Shown one piece after another: positions 9,294-17,484 of a stretch of DNA of 64,000 nt (the stretch's first letter is position 1; the number at the start of each line of letters is the position of its first letter). Below the pieces are notes generated by a model. That model was not told the origin of the DNA and did no database searches. It saw only the letters and a list, made by a program, of their open reading frames with translations. The stretch is from assembly GCF_041734645.1 (NCBI RefSeq), contig NZ_CP162010.1, forward strand, positions 1,240,001 through 1,304,000. Direction: 5' to 3'. The translations under genes and the position numbers were made by a program. The DNA comes from Rodentibacter sp901420285 (GTDB lineage Bacteria > Pseudomonadota > Gammaproteobacteria > Enterobacterales > Pasteurellaceae).

Positions 9294-11018
9294 CTAATGT
9301 AGAGTCCAAGATTTTGCCTGTTGATATTCCGCCCAAAGGGTTTGATAGGCAACATTGGTTTGCAACAAGGCTTGGTGATTGCCTTGAGCGATGATTTTGC
9401 CGTTCTCTAAATAAATAATTTGATCGGCTTGGGTAATGCTAGACAGGCGATGCGCTACCATGATCACTGTTTTATTTTGCATCAGCGCATGAAATGCCTG
9501 CATTAAATCCGCCTCGTTTTTTGCATCGGAAAAGGCAGTGGGTTCGTCTAACAATAAAATCGGGCGATTTTGTAAAAAGGCGCGGGCTATACTGATACGT
9601 TGTTTTTGTCCGCCTGACAATAATTGTCCGCGTTCCCCCACTTTTGTTTGATATTGCTCCGGCAAAGTCATAATAAAGTCGTGAATGCGGGCTTGTTTGG
9701 CGGCATTGATAATCGCTTCCTCCGTCACATTTTCTATACCGTAAGCAATGTTCTCGGCAATAGAGCAAGAAAATAAGAAATTATCCTGAAATACGACCGA
9801 ACAATATTTCATGAGTTGATCTTGTTCCATATGACGAATATCCGCACCACCTAAGGTAATTTTTCCGCTATCGACATCCCAAAAGCGCAACAGCAAATTG
9901 AGTAAGGTAGTTTTGCCGGAGCCTGAAGTGCCAATAATGGCGGTAAAACTATTTTGCGACACGCTGAAGTCGATATTTTTCAGTGTTGCTTTGTCGGCAT
10001 CATAGCTGAAATTGACCTGTTCAAATTGAACCGCATACCCCTTTGGCGTTTGTAGCGGTAAAAGTGCGGTGGCATTTTCCAACGTTTTTATTTCGTTAAT
10101 GCGTTCAATGGCGGCACGGGAGCGTTCCAACAAATGAAACAGCCCCATGTAAGGATGCATGGTTTCAATTAACCCGGCGGCTAATACTAAAAAGGCAAAA
10201 AAGCCAAAGGTGGAAAGCAGCGCAAGCGAGTGTAAATACACGCCTAACACGATCAAAAACAGCATGATCGGCATTGGCGTAAAGAGCGAACGGGCAAGAC
10301 GTGTTGGCGCGCCCACTTTGGCTAAAAAAGCGAAGATGACCTGATTAAAATTTTCCAATGCGGTGCTAAAACGGCTGTACGAACTTTGTCCCGCATCAAA
10401 GGTGCGAATCGTGCTCATGCCTTGAATATATTCAATAATCGCGCTATTGATTCGGCTCACAGCAGCACCGTAATCACGATAATTCAAGCGACTTTTTTGC
10501 ATTAAACGTTGCAGAATCGTAAACAACACGACAAGGAAAATCACCACAGCCAATGCCATTTGCCAATTTAACCAAAACAATGCCGCCAACACAAAAATCG
10601 GTGTGGAATAAGCCTCCGCTTTAAGAGGCGGTGCATCGGCAACAAAGGTGTGCAATTCATTTACGTCATCACACAGCACTTTGGTTAAACCGCCTGAACC
10701 GATTTCATTGACTTTGCCTAACGATAATTGACTGATTTTTTTCGCAAGCTGTTGGCGTAGCATTTTTTCCAATTCAAAGGCCGCATAATGAGATTTGTCG
10801 TGCGCTTTAATTTTGCAAGTGTAATACAAAATGGAAATGGCAAGCAGCGCAAAAATCTGCCAATAAGGAAATGTAAGAGATTGGCTGACGGTGAACACAA
10901 TGTGGATCATCAAAAGCCAAATCCCGATTTTTAAGCCTTGTGCGAAGGTTGCCAACCACATTGAGGCGCGTAATTGCGCGGCAACTGGTTGGCAAATTTG
11001 TTGGTGCTGCTTACTCAT
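9294..11018 (-). CDS. ABC transporter, fused membrane/ATPase protein (YbtP/IrtA-like)
   Basis: A 574-residue partner half-transporter with a membrane domain over roughly residues 20-300, followed by the ATPase. Walker A is GTSGSGKTTLL near 365, the signature LLSGGQKQRISIARA near 463, and Walker B LLLDEPTAFSDAKNE near 493. In this last motif an F-S-D replaces the usual S-L-D at the D-loop. Altered D-loops are common in one subunit of heterodimeric ABC proteins, so one ATP site may be degenerate. It starts 3 nt after the TonB receptor stop. An exact 12-mer copy lies in frame at 10356. No separate substrate-binding protein is encoded in this operon. Confidence 0.75.
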   Translation of the reverse strand: MSKQHQQICQPVAAQLRASMWLATFAQGLKIGIWLLMIHIVFTVSQSLTFPYWQIFALLAISILYYTCKIKAHDKSHYAAFELEKMLRQQLAKKISQLSLGKVNEIGSGGLTKVLCDDVNELHTFVADAPPLKAEAYSTPIFVLAALFWLNWQMALAVVIFLVVLFTILQRLMQKSRLNYRDYGAAVSRINSAIIEYIQGMSTIRTFDAGQSSYSRFSTALENFNQVIFAFLAKVGAPTRLARSLFTPMPIMLFLIVLGVYLHSLALLSTFGFFAFLVLAAGLIETMHPYMGLFHLLERSRAAIERINEIKTLENATALLPLQTPKGYAVQFEQVNFSYDADKATLKNIDFSVSQNSFTAIIGTSGSGKTTLLNLLLRFWDVDSGKITLGGADIRHMEQDQLMKYCSVVFQDNFLFSCSIAENIAYGIENVTEEAIINAAKQARIHDFIMTLPEQYQTKVGERGQLLSGGQKQRISIARAFLQNRPILLLDEPTAFSDAKNEADLMQAFHALMQNKTVIMVAHRLSSITQADQIIYLENGKIIAQGNHQALLQTNVAYQTLWAEYQQAKSWTLH

Positions 11019-11021
11019 TGC

Positions 11022-13085
11022 TTAGAATCTTAACTCGGTAGAAAGCCCAATTTGGCGTTCCGGCTGACGGGTAATGTCGCCAGAGCGCGGTACGAGTAAG
11101 ATATCTTTGCGTGAGTTAAGCACGTTGTCGGCATAAAGCGTGATTCTGGCATGCTTAAAGTCGTACGCTAAATAAACATCAAGTTGGTCATAATGCCCTA
11201 CTTTACCATTGGCTAAGTTGTCGGCAGTGGAATAATAACTGCTGTTGTAGCTGTAATTGGTGCCAATTTCTAGGTGGTCAAGAAGACGATAATTGGCCCC
11301 CACTTTTCCGCTGAAACTCGGTGCGCGAGCAAGTTTATTCCCTTCAATGCCGCTGTTTGGATAACGTTTAATATCGGTTTTTAACATCCCGATGCCCGCA
11401 TTGAGTGCCAGTTTCTCCGTAGCCTGCCATTCGGTATTGATTTCCGCACCATAGGTAATGACTTTATCGGCATTGCGGATCACGATGGAATTTGGACCAA
11501 GGGTGAACGGTAACTGCATGTCTTTATAGTCGTTATAGAATAGGTTGCTGTTAATGCGTAGGCGTTTATCTGCGGATGTCCAACGATGATAAAGTTCGTA
11601 GTTCCAGACATATTCCGCGTCATATTCATAGCTGGTGTATGGGACACCGAAGGTCACACCGGCACCACCCGGATTGTAACCTTTGCCTACTTTAAAGCCT
11701 AAGCGTTGATCATCGTTAATCTTCCATGCAATATCTGCTTTTGGCAGGAAGACATTGTATTTTTTATCCCGGTTGATGGAAAACATCGCACTTTTTCCTT
11801 TACGCTGATGATGTTCCTGTTCATAGCGAGCAGAAAGCGTTAATTCAAACGGAATATCCGGCGTAAAGGTAATTTCACCAAAGGCCGCCTTGGTTTTCGT
11901 TTTATCATTAAAATTTGTTGTAATCGGCGTGCGAGCAATGCGTCCGTTGAGCATCGTAACACTTTCATCTTGTTTCGCATTGAAATAGAACAAACCGAAT
12001 AAACCACGGTATTTTTCGCTTTCGTATTTTACAATGGGTTCAATTTGGAATTCATTGCCATCAACGCGAGCCGGAACACCTCGACGATTTGGCGGCAATG
12101 CGGTGTTGAATGGCGAAGTCGTTTTTCTATCGTGAATAAAGTGGGTATAAACCAATTTATTTTCCCATTTCCAACGATCTGAGAGTTGATAGCCAATGTC
12201 CCAAATGGTGCTGGCAGAGCGAGTTTGGAATACCGGGCGTTCCGGCGTGTAACGTGGTGAATTAGGTTGTAACTCTGTTTCGCTTTGTGGCGCTCTTGCG
12301 TTTAAATGATTGAACGTTAAACGGCTATAGAGATCCGGCAATGCAGACGGCGTCCACAGTAATTTGGCGCGGGTATTGGTGGCTTTAAACCAACGTGGGT
12401 TACCAACGGGATCATAATGCGGTAAATCCACAGAAGTTTCGCGTTGTTGATGATCTACGCTTAAACGAAACGCTAATTCGTCTTTCACCACCGGACCTGA
12501 AATCAGGGCGGCTGTTTGCGCCAATCGATGATTCCCCATATTTAATTTCGCGGCACCTTCCCATTCTTGCGTTGGGTCATTGCTGGTCATGACCACCGCA
12601 CCAGCAATGGCGTTACGCCCTTGGGCATAGCTTTGCGCCCCACGATAGATTTCCACTTGTTTCATATCCCAGAGGGATTTTGTACCGAACGCCAGTTCGT
12701 TATAGCTGGAGGTTCTGCCGTCAATTTGCATATTTAGTCTTGGGCGAGAACCGGCAAAAAATGCCACCGCACCTACCGCCGGGCCGGATCCGTCAACGCC
12801 ACGCACAGTGGGTAAGTCATTGCCCAAGCCGGTGTCTAAAATATTCACATCGCGTTTTAATAATTGGGTCGCAGACAGTAAATTGGCTTCTCGTTTGAGT
12901 TGATCGGCGGTTACCACGGATGTGCTTGAACCAGTAGATGATTGACTACGTTCGAATTTTTCACCGGTCACAGTGATTTCGTCTAACATATTCATATCAC
13001 GTATTTTGTCCGCATAAACTGCAAGAGAATAGGTCCCTGTTATGCATAGCGCGATTAAATTTAATGGCATATTAGTTTTTTTCAT
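11022..13085 (-). CDS. TonB-dependent outer-membrane receptor (siderophore type)
   Basis: A 687-residue outer-membrane barrel with a plug domain. The signal peptide is about 25 residues (MKKTNMPLNLIALCITGTYS..., cleavage near AVYA). The mature protein has a TonB box-like DEITVTG, a plug region ending around GAVVMTSNDP, a long beta-barrel and a C-terminal phenylalanine (STELRF), as needed for BAM insertion. An upstream in-frame ATG exists at 13127, but the ATG at 13085 starts a clean signal peptide and has AAAGGTG in front. As first gene of the operon with two YbtPQ-like ABC proteins and an MFS protein, it probably brings in a ferric siderophore or related chelate. The ligand cannot be named. 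Confidence 0.85.
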   Translation of the reverse strand: MKKTNMPLNLIALCITGTYSLAVYADKIRDMNMLDEITVTGEKFERSQSSTGSSTSVVTADQLKREANLLSATQLLKRDVNILDTGLGNDLPTVRGVDGSGPAVGAVAFFAGSRPRLNMQIDGRTSSYNELAFGTKSLWDMKQVEIYRGAQSYAQGRNAIAGAVVMTSNDPTQEWEGAAKLNMGNHRLAQTAALISGPVVKDELAFRLSVDHQQRETSVDLPHYDPVGNPRWFKATNTRAKLLWTPSALPDLYSRLTFNHLNARAPQSETELQPNSPRYTPERPVFQTRSASTIWDIGYQLSDRWKWENKLVYTHFIHDRKTTSPFNTALPPNRRGVPARVDGNEFQIEPIVKYESEKYRGLFGLFYFNAKQDESVTMLNGRIARTPITTNFNDKTKTKAAFGEITFTPDIPFELTLSARYEQEHHQRKGKSAMFSINRDKKYNVFLPKADIAWKINDDQRLGFKVGKGYNPGGAGVTFGVPYTSYEYDAEYVWNYELYHRWTSADKRLRINSNLFYNDYKDMQLPFTLGPNSIVIRNADKVITYGAEINTEWQATEKLALNAGIGMLKTDIKRYPNSGIEGNKLARAPSFSGKVGANYRLLDHLEIGTNYSYNSSYYSTADNLANGKVGHYDQLDVYLAYDFKHARITLYADNVLNSRKDILLVPRSGDITRQPERQIGLSTELRF

Positions 13086-13177
13086 AAGAACACCTTTTAG
13101 GTTTACATTTTTAAGATTTAACATCAATTATTGTAAACATAACATAATCTAAAACAAAAAGTAAATAAGAATTCTTC

Positions 13178-13194
13178 TCAAATATAATATTTGA
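13178..13194. promoter_or_regulatory. 17-bp palindromic operator candidate for the TetR regulator
   Basis: TCAAATATAATATTTGA is a perfect inverted repeat (8 + 1 + 8). It lies in the divergent gap between the receptor operon and the tetR-type gene and overlaps the -35 box of the latter. TetR repressors usually bind palindromes of this size in their own divergent promoter, so it is the best operator candidate. The assignment is inference. Confidence 0.5.
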
Positions 13195-13218
13195 CAATTT
13201 AAAGTGTTCGATTATTTT
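13191..13218 (+). promoter_or_regulatory. Promoter of the TetR-type gene
   Basis: TTGACA at 13191-13196 is followed 16 bases later by TATTTT at 13213-13218, about 20 bases before the ATG. The -35 box shares four bases with the palindrome, consistent with autoregulation. Confidence 0.5.
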
Positions 13219-13240
13219 ATTGACCGTTTAAGGAGTAAAA

Positions 13241-13846
13241 ATGAAAAAAGATTCTGTATTAAAGCAAGCCGCCATGAGGCTTTTTTATAAACAAGGTTGG
13301 ATTGCTACATCTATTACGGAAATCTGTCAGTTGGCAGGAGTTAGCAGAGTCACATTTTACAAACACTTTGCAACAAAAGAAGCGTTGGTAGAAAGCTTGT
13401 TTGAAGAACAAAAAAATAAAATGCGCGCTGAATTTGAACGGTTATTGCATAATCAAGCGAATTTGGAGACAGTTATTCAACGCATTTTGGATATGCAGCA
13501 GGAGGCTATGGCGACGCTTTATTCTCCGTCGGTATTAGCAGATTTAAATGCGCACCGCAACGAAGAATTACAGCAGTTCTTTCATAAAATGGCACAAGAA
13601 AAATACCACTATATGCATCATTTTTTTGGCACGTTACAACAACGCAAAGTGATTCGTGATGATTTTCCCATAACCTTAATCGATGTAATCATCCAAAAAA
13701 TCGACGAAATGTTAAATACACCGACGTTGCAACAGCATTATATCGGCAACGAACAACAATTATTAAAAGACATTTTGCAATTTTTTATGCATGGGATCGC
13801 CTATCAAAAGAGAAAAGATGAAAATGTTCTCCCCTCCAAAACCTGA
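13241..13846 (+). CDS. TetR/AcrR family transcriptional regulator
   Basis: A 201-residue regulator. The N-terminal helix-turn-helix fits the TetR pattern: ATSITEICQLAGVSRVTFYKHF at about residues 24-46, ending in the conserved YKHF...K..L. The C-terminal ligand domain is not recognisable. It is transcribed away from the receptor/ABC/MFS operon and shares its promoter region, so it most likely controls that operon and itself. A ligand-responsive TetR repressor in place of an AraC-type activator is notable for a YbtPQ-like locus. AAGGAG precedes the ATG. The reading frame remains open for 96 more codons beyond the TGA (see 13961-14137). Confidence 0.85.
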   Translation: MKKDSVLKQAAMRLFYKQGWIATSITEICQLAGVSRVTFYKHFATKEALVESLFEEQKNKMRAEFERLLHNQANLETVIQRILDMQQEAMATLYSPSVLADLNAHRNEELQQFFHKMAQEKYHYMHHFFGTLQQRKVIRDDFPITLIDVIIQKIDEMLNTPTLQQHYIGNEQQLLKDILQFFMHGIAYQKRKDENVLPSKT

Positions 13847-13960
13847 ACACTAAACCCCAATCTATTTAAGGTACAGATTTTTTATAGGCAAATATTACTG
13901 GAACTTAAGCACTACATCTTCAAACTTATAGTACTCAATACGACAAGCGAAAAAATAGGA

Positions 13961-14137
13961 ATGTCAAAACCTAAACATTCCATCTATGACAATTCTCAGG
14001 ACATTAAAATTTCAGTGAAGGAATCTGAATATTACGGTGAGGAACAGACTAAATTTAAGCGCTATACAATAAAAAGCCTTATATGTAAGCTAGATTTAAT
14101 TATTAAGAGCAGTGCGCACTGCATCTTAAAATCTTAA
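13961..14137 (+). CDS. Small open reading frame, unknown, possibly a remnant
   Basis: ATG at 13961 opens a 58-residue frame (MSKPKHSIYDNSQDIK...) rich in lysine and isoleucine, ending at TAA 14135-14137. The same frame is open all the way back to the TGA that ends the TetR-type gene, 96 codons in AT-rich DNA, which is longer than expected by chance. The AGGA in front abuts the ATG directly, so initiation there would be poor. I recognise no family. It may be a decayed C-terminal coding region or a chance frame. The rest of the 13847-14164 gap holds only an orphan copy of a hairpin arm at about 13865. Confidence 0.25.
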   Translation: MSKPKHSIYDNSQDIKISVKESEYYGEEQTKFKRYTIKSLICKLDLIIKSSAHCILKS

Positions 14138-14164
14138 CATGTAATCGACCACCAATATCTTCAA

Positions 14165-14518
14165 TTATATAGTGACTTTATTAACCTTTTTCGCCAAATC
14201 CGCGTGAACGCGTTTTTGCTCTTTCATTTTAGCGCTGATTTCGCGACGCTCAGAAGAAAGTTCCGCGCTGCGGATAGTGTAGTCATCCACACGCGCTTCA
14301 TAATCATCGCGCATACTTTCGATAATCGCGCGCACCTCTTCAATATCCATATCGTCGCGAATATATTGATTTAAGTTATCAAGCAATAACACCCGTTTTT
14401 GGTTATCACGAATTTTACGACCAATATCTTCAATATCACGTTTTAGTTTATTTTTTAAACGATACATACGCACATATTCCAACACATCTTGAAACGATTG
14501 TTTATTTACAGTTTCCAT
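14165..14518 (-). CDS. tmaR: PTS system regulator TmaR (DUF496)
   Basis: A 117-residue coiled-coil protein of the TmaR/YeeX family. In E. coli it gathers PTS enzyme I at the cell pole and restrains its activity. The N-terminal SFQDVLEYVRMYRLKNKL and the central KIRDNQKRVLLLDNLNQYI follow the family closely. The whole chain is charged and helical with no membrane segment. The length is a little over the E. coli protein because of an extra lysine-rich tail. It is alone and divergent from serC. An RBS (AAGAGAAC) precedes the ATG. Confidence 0.9.
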   Translation of the reverse strand: METVNKQSFQDVLEYVRMYRLKNKLKRDIEDIGRKIRDNQKRVLLLDNLNQYIRDDMDIEEVRAIIESMRDDYEARVDDYTIRSAELSSERREISAKMKEQKRVHADLAKKVNKVTI

Positions 14519-14551
14519 AATTGTTCTCTTAACTAGACAAAAAGTGGCCGT

Positions 14552-14580
14552 AATTTAGCCTTTTTTTGTCAATTCGTCAA
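14552..14580 (-). promoter_or_regulatory. Promoter of tmaR
   Basis: On the minus strand TTGACG (14575-14580) is followed 17 bases later by TAAATT (14552-14557). The transcript would start about 25 bases before the tmaR ATG. The same stretch has an imperfect inverted repeat (GACAAAAA...TTTTTGTC). Confidence 0.45.
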
Positions 14581-14639
14581 AACCTTAAAATCAGATTTGT
14601 AGGCTATATCAAAAAAAGTGAGAATTTACATAAAAAGCG

Positions 14640-14668
14640 TTGATTCCACGCTTTCGTAGTGATAAAAC
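14640..14668 (+). promoter_or_regulatory. Possible serC promoter
   Basis: TTGATT (14640-14645) and TAAAAC (14663-14668) are 17 bases apart, ending 35 bases before the serC start. The match to consensus is moderate. Confidence 0.35.
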
Positions 14669-14703
14669 GTAACCACTATTTTTCTAAAAAATAAGGAAAC
14701 ACA

Positions 14704-15786
14704 ATGTCTCAAGTCTTCAATTTTAGTGCCGGCCCGGCCATGATTTTCCCCGAAGTGTTACACAAAGCGCAAGCCGAACTCACCGATTGGTTAGGTCAAG
14801 GCGTTTCCGTGATGGAAGTGAGTCATCGCGGTAAATACTTTATGGATTTAATTAAAGAAGCGGAAAAAGATCTACGCGAAGTGTACAACATTCCCGACAA
14901 CTATCGCGTGCTTTTCTTACAAGGTGGCGCGCGCGGTCAATTCGCCGCATTGCCGATGAACTTAATCGGTAAAAAAGGCAAAGCCCTTTATTTGAACAGT
15001 GGACATTGGTCAGCGACCGCCGCCAAAGAGGCACGCAACTTTGCCGAAATCGATGAAATTAGCATCGTCGAAAACGGCGATAAAACCCGTGTTACCAAAC
15101 TTGATTTTAGCGATATCACCGAACAATACGATTACGTTCACTACTGCCCGAATGAAACCATTAGCGGCGTAGAAATTTTTGATGTGCCGAACGTGGGCAA
15201 TGCGGTGCTGGTAGCAGACATGTCTTCTAACATTCTTTCACGCGAAATTGATATTAATCGATTCGGGGTAATTTACGCTGGCGCCCAAAAAAACTTAGGC
15301 CCAGCCGGCATTACTTTAGTGATTATTCGCGATGATTTAATCGGCCATGCCCGCAAAGAAACTCCGTCAATTTGGAACTATGCAACGCAACGTGATGCAG
15401 ATTCTATGATCAACACGCCACCAACGTTTGCGTGGTATTTATGTTCTCTTGTATTCAAACATATCAAAGCCATTGGTGGTTTACCGGTTATTGCAAAACG
15501 TAACGAACGTAAAGCGCAAACTCTTTACGATTACATTGATTCTAGTAAACTTTATCGCAACGTGATAGCAAAAGAAAACCGTTCAACCATGAATGTAACG
15601 TTCGTAACCGGCAGTCCTGAACTTGATGCGAAGTTCGTGGCAGAATCCACCGCAGCCGGCTTGCAAGCCTTAAAAGGACATAAAGTACTGGGCGGAATGC
15701 GTGCCTCTATTTATAACGCCATGCCGTTAGAAGGTGTGCTAGCACTCATCGAATTTATGAAAAAATTTGAAGCTGAAAACGCTTAA
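14704..15786 (+). CDS. serC: Phosphoserine aminotransferase SerC
   Basis: A PLP enzyme that converts 3-phosphohydroxypyruvate and glutamate to phosphoserine for serine synthesis. In many bacteria it also makes 4-phosphohydroxythreonine for pyridoxine synthesis. The 360-residue length is standard. The start MSQVFNFSAGPAMIF matches the family, and the PLP lysine is in GAQKNLGPAG. AAGGAAAC precedes the ATG. The gene is followed after 57 bases by hisC on the same strand, with a hairpin in the gap. An exact 12-mer copy at 15198 falls in GNAVLVADMSS, where the protein sequence is itself conserved, so this copy could be coincidental. Confidence 0.97.
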   Translation: MSQVFNFSAGPAMIFPEVLHKAQAELTDWLGQGVSVMEVSHRGKYFMDLIKEAEKDLREVYNIPDNYRVLFLQGGARGQFAALPMNLIGKKGKALYLNSGHWSATAAKEARNFAEIDEISIVENGDKTRVTKLDFSDITEQYDYVHYCPNETISGVEIFDVPNVGNAVLVADMSSNILSREIDINRFGVIYAGAQKNLGPAGITLVIIRDDLIGHARKETPSIWNYATQRDADSMINTPPTFAWYLCSLVFKHIKAIGGLPVIAKRNERKAQTLYDYIDSSKLYRNVIAKENRSTMNVTFVTGSPELDAKFVAESTAAGLQALKGHKVLGGMRASIYNAMPLEGVLALIEFMKKFEAENA

Positions 15787-15802
15787 TTATTCGTTTTATC
15801 AT

Positions 15803-15828
15803 AACGGGCACCCTAGCGTGTCCGTTTT
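15803..15828 (+). terminator. Weak hairpin between serC and hisC
   Basis: AACGGGCAC (15803-15811) pairs with GTGTCCGTT (15818-15826), including one G-U pair, followed by only two more T residues. It could attenuate rather than stop transcription into hisC. Confidence 0.35.
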
Positions 15829-15843
15829 CTTATAGGATCATTC

Positions 15844-16953
15844 ATGCAGTACATCGACATTGCCAACCAAGGCGTAAAATCCCTCTCTCCTTACCAAGCC
15901 GGTAAACCAATTGAAGAACTCGAACGCGAACTCGGCATTTCCGACATCGTCAAACTAGCCTCTAACGAAAATCCGTTTGGCTTTCCGGAAAGCGCCAAAC
16001 AAGCAATCCGCAACCAATTAGACAATCTTACGCGCTATCCTGACGCCAACGGTTTTGAGCTCAAACAAGCGATCGCAAAAAAATTCGACATACAACCGAA
16101 CCAAATCACTCTCGGCAACGGTTCCAATGATTTATTGGAATTATTCGCTCACACCTTTGCCGGCGAAGGCGACGAAGTGATTTATTCGCAATATGCCTTT
16201 ATTGTTTATCCGCTTGTCAGTAAAGCTATCAATGCGGTCGACAAAGAGATTCCGGCGAAAAACTGGGGGCATGATTTAGCCGGATTTTTAACCGAACTTT
16301 CCCACAAAACTAAACTGATTTTTATCGCCAACCCGAACAATCCGACCGGTAATTTCTTAACTGAGCAAGAACTTGACGCATTTTTAGCGAAAGTACTAGA
16401 AAGCGTCATTGTGGTGCTTGATGAAGCCTATACTGAATTTACCCTTCCGGAAGAACGCGTAGATTCATTCGGGTTATTGAAAAAATACCCTAATCTGATT
16501 ATTTCACGCTCTCTTTCCAAAGCCTATGGATTGGCGGGCTTACGTATCGGTTATGCGGTGTCTAACCCGGAAATTGCGGATTTATTAAATCGCGTGCGTC
16601 AACCGTTTAACTGCAACAGTTTGGCGCTGGCTTCCGCCATTGCGGTAATGAACGACGATGAATTCGTAACTAAGGTTGCGAAAAACAACCGCATTGAAAT
16701 GGCTCGTTACGAGCAATTTTGCCAACAATACGATTTGGATTATATTCCATCGAAAGGTAACTTTATCACTATCGATTTCAAACGACCCGCTGCGCCGATT
16801 TATGAGGCGTTATTACGCGAAGGCGTAATCGTGCGTCCGATTGCCGGTTACGGTATGCCAAATCATTTACGCGTGAGTATCGGCTTGCCGCAAGAAAATG
16901 ACAAATTTTTTGCCGCACTAATTAAGGTATTGGATTTAACGCAAGCAAAATAG
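15844..16953 (+). CDS. hisC: Histidinol-phosphate aminotransferase HisC
   Basis: A class I/II PLP aminotransferase that converts imidazole acetol phosphate to histidinol phosphate. It has 369 residues. Motifs include ASNENPFGFP near the N-terminus, ANPNNPTGN in the middle, the PLP lysine in SLSKAYGLAGLRIGY, and the C-terminal arginine region MPNHLRVSIG. It is not in a his operon but after serC. That position is seen for a second hisC copy in Haemophilus and relatives, which may also act on other keto acids. AGGATC stands in front of the ATG. Confidence 0.92.
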   Translation: MQYIDIANQGVKSLSPYQAGKPIEELERELGISDIVKLASNENPFGFPESAKQAIRNQLDNLTRYPDANGFELKQAIAKKFDIQPNQITLGNGSNDLLELFAHTFAGEGDEVIYSQYAFIVYPLVSKAINAVDKEIPAKNWGHDLAGFLTELSHKTKLIFIANPNNPTGNFLTEQELDAFLAKVLESVIVVLDEAYTEFTLPEERVDSFGLLKKYPNLIISRSLSKAYGLAGLRIGYAVSNPEIADLLNRVRQPFNCNSLALASAIAVMNDDEFVTKVAKNNRIEMARYEQFCQQYDLDYIPSKGNFITIDFKRPAAPIYEALLREGVIVRPIAGYGMPNHLRVSIGLPQENDKFFAALIKVLDLTQAK

Positions 16954-17092
16954 AGGCTTTATAACAATCCTAACTATGATTGAGCCCATTGAAGTGAAAG
17001 GTAATTTTCCGCAAATACAAGATATTAAAAAGAATGTTACGGCAAAGAATTAAAAATGGGCAATGGATTAGGCAATATTAAAATAGGTAACT

Positions 17093-17122
17093 CATTTAGC
17101 GCATTTTTATGTGCGCTAAATG
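17093..17122. other. Hairpin without T tract between hisC and the tRNA genes
   Basis: CATTTAGCGCA (17093-17103) and TGCGCTAAATG (17112-17122) form a perfect 11-bp stem. No T run follows on either strand, so simple intrinsic termination is doubtful. The gap 16954-17175 otherwise holds only very short frames (for example 25 codons from 16976) that I do not consider genes. Confidence 0.45.
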
Positions 17123-17175
17123 CGCCCAAGAAAAGGAATTTCAATTTTTGAAGTTTGAAATAAGAAAAGATAGTA

Positions 17176-17250
17176 TGGCTGGGGTACTAGGATTCGAACC
17201 TAGGAATGCCGAGATCAAAACCCGGTGCCTTACCGCTTGGCGATACCCCA
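17176..17250 (-). tRNA. glnU: tRNA-Gln (TTG), distal copy
   Basis: On the minus strand a complete cloverleaf with encoded CCA: acceptor TGGGGTA/TACCCCA, D arm, anticodon loop TTTTGAT with anticodon TTG, and T arm CTAGGTTCGAATCCTAG. It reads CAA codons. It is identical in its body to the copy at 17297-17371 and is the last gene of a four-tRNA operon. Confidence 0.97.
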
Positions 17251-17296
17251 ATGGAAACTCTTAAAACAAGAATATAAGGAAACTTTTAGGATAATA

Positions 17297-17371
17297 TGGC
17301 TGGGGTACTAGGATTCGAACCTAGGAATGCCGAGATCAAAACCCGGTGCCTTACCGCTTGGCGATACCCCA
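17297..17371 (-). tRNA. glnU: tRNA-Gln (TTG), proximal copy
   Basis: Same 75-base tRNA-Gln as at 17176, with encoded CCA and anticodon TTG. The two copies are separated by 46 bases. Tandem Gln tRNAs in a Met-Leu-Gln-Gln operon also occur in E. coli (metT-leuW-glnU-glnW). Confidence 0.97.
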
Positions 17372-17396
17372 ATCACTATTTTGACTTACAAAGCGA

Positions 17397-17481
17397 TGGT
17401 GCGGGACGAGGGACTTGAACCCACACACCTCACGGCGCCAGAACCTAAATCTGGTGCGTCTACCAATTTCGCCAGTCCCGC
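17397..17481 (-). tRNA. leuW: tRNA-Leu (TAG)
   Basis: An 85-base class II tRNA on the minus strand with a long variable arm (GGCGCCGTGAGGTGT), anticodon TAG within GATTTAGGTTC, acceptor GCGGGAC/GTCCCGC and encoded CCA. It reads CUA and other CUN codons. Confidence 0.96.
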
Positions 17482-17484
17482 AAA

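Noticed and set aside
12096..12107. CAATGCGGTGTT in the TonB receptor counted as a 12-mer copy
   Set aside because: It differs at the final base, so it is listed only as a variant and left out of the count of 24.
13165..13175. AAGAATTCTT beside the 17-bp palindrome as a second operator
   Set aside because: A 10-base AT-rich palindrome is likely by chance in such a spacer and does not overlap promoter boxes clearly.
16976..17152. Two very short frames (25 and 31 codons) after hisC
   Set aside because: No recognisable family and no ribosome binding sites; too short to separate from chance.
17176..17371. Duplicate Gln tRNAs as a possible phage or island attachment site
   Set aside because: No integrase, no partial tRNA repeat and no atypical genes lie nearby. 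Tandem Gln tRNAs are normal in Met-Leu-Gln operons.
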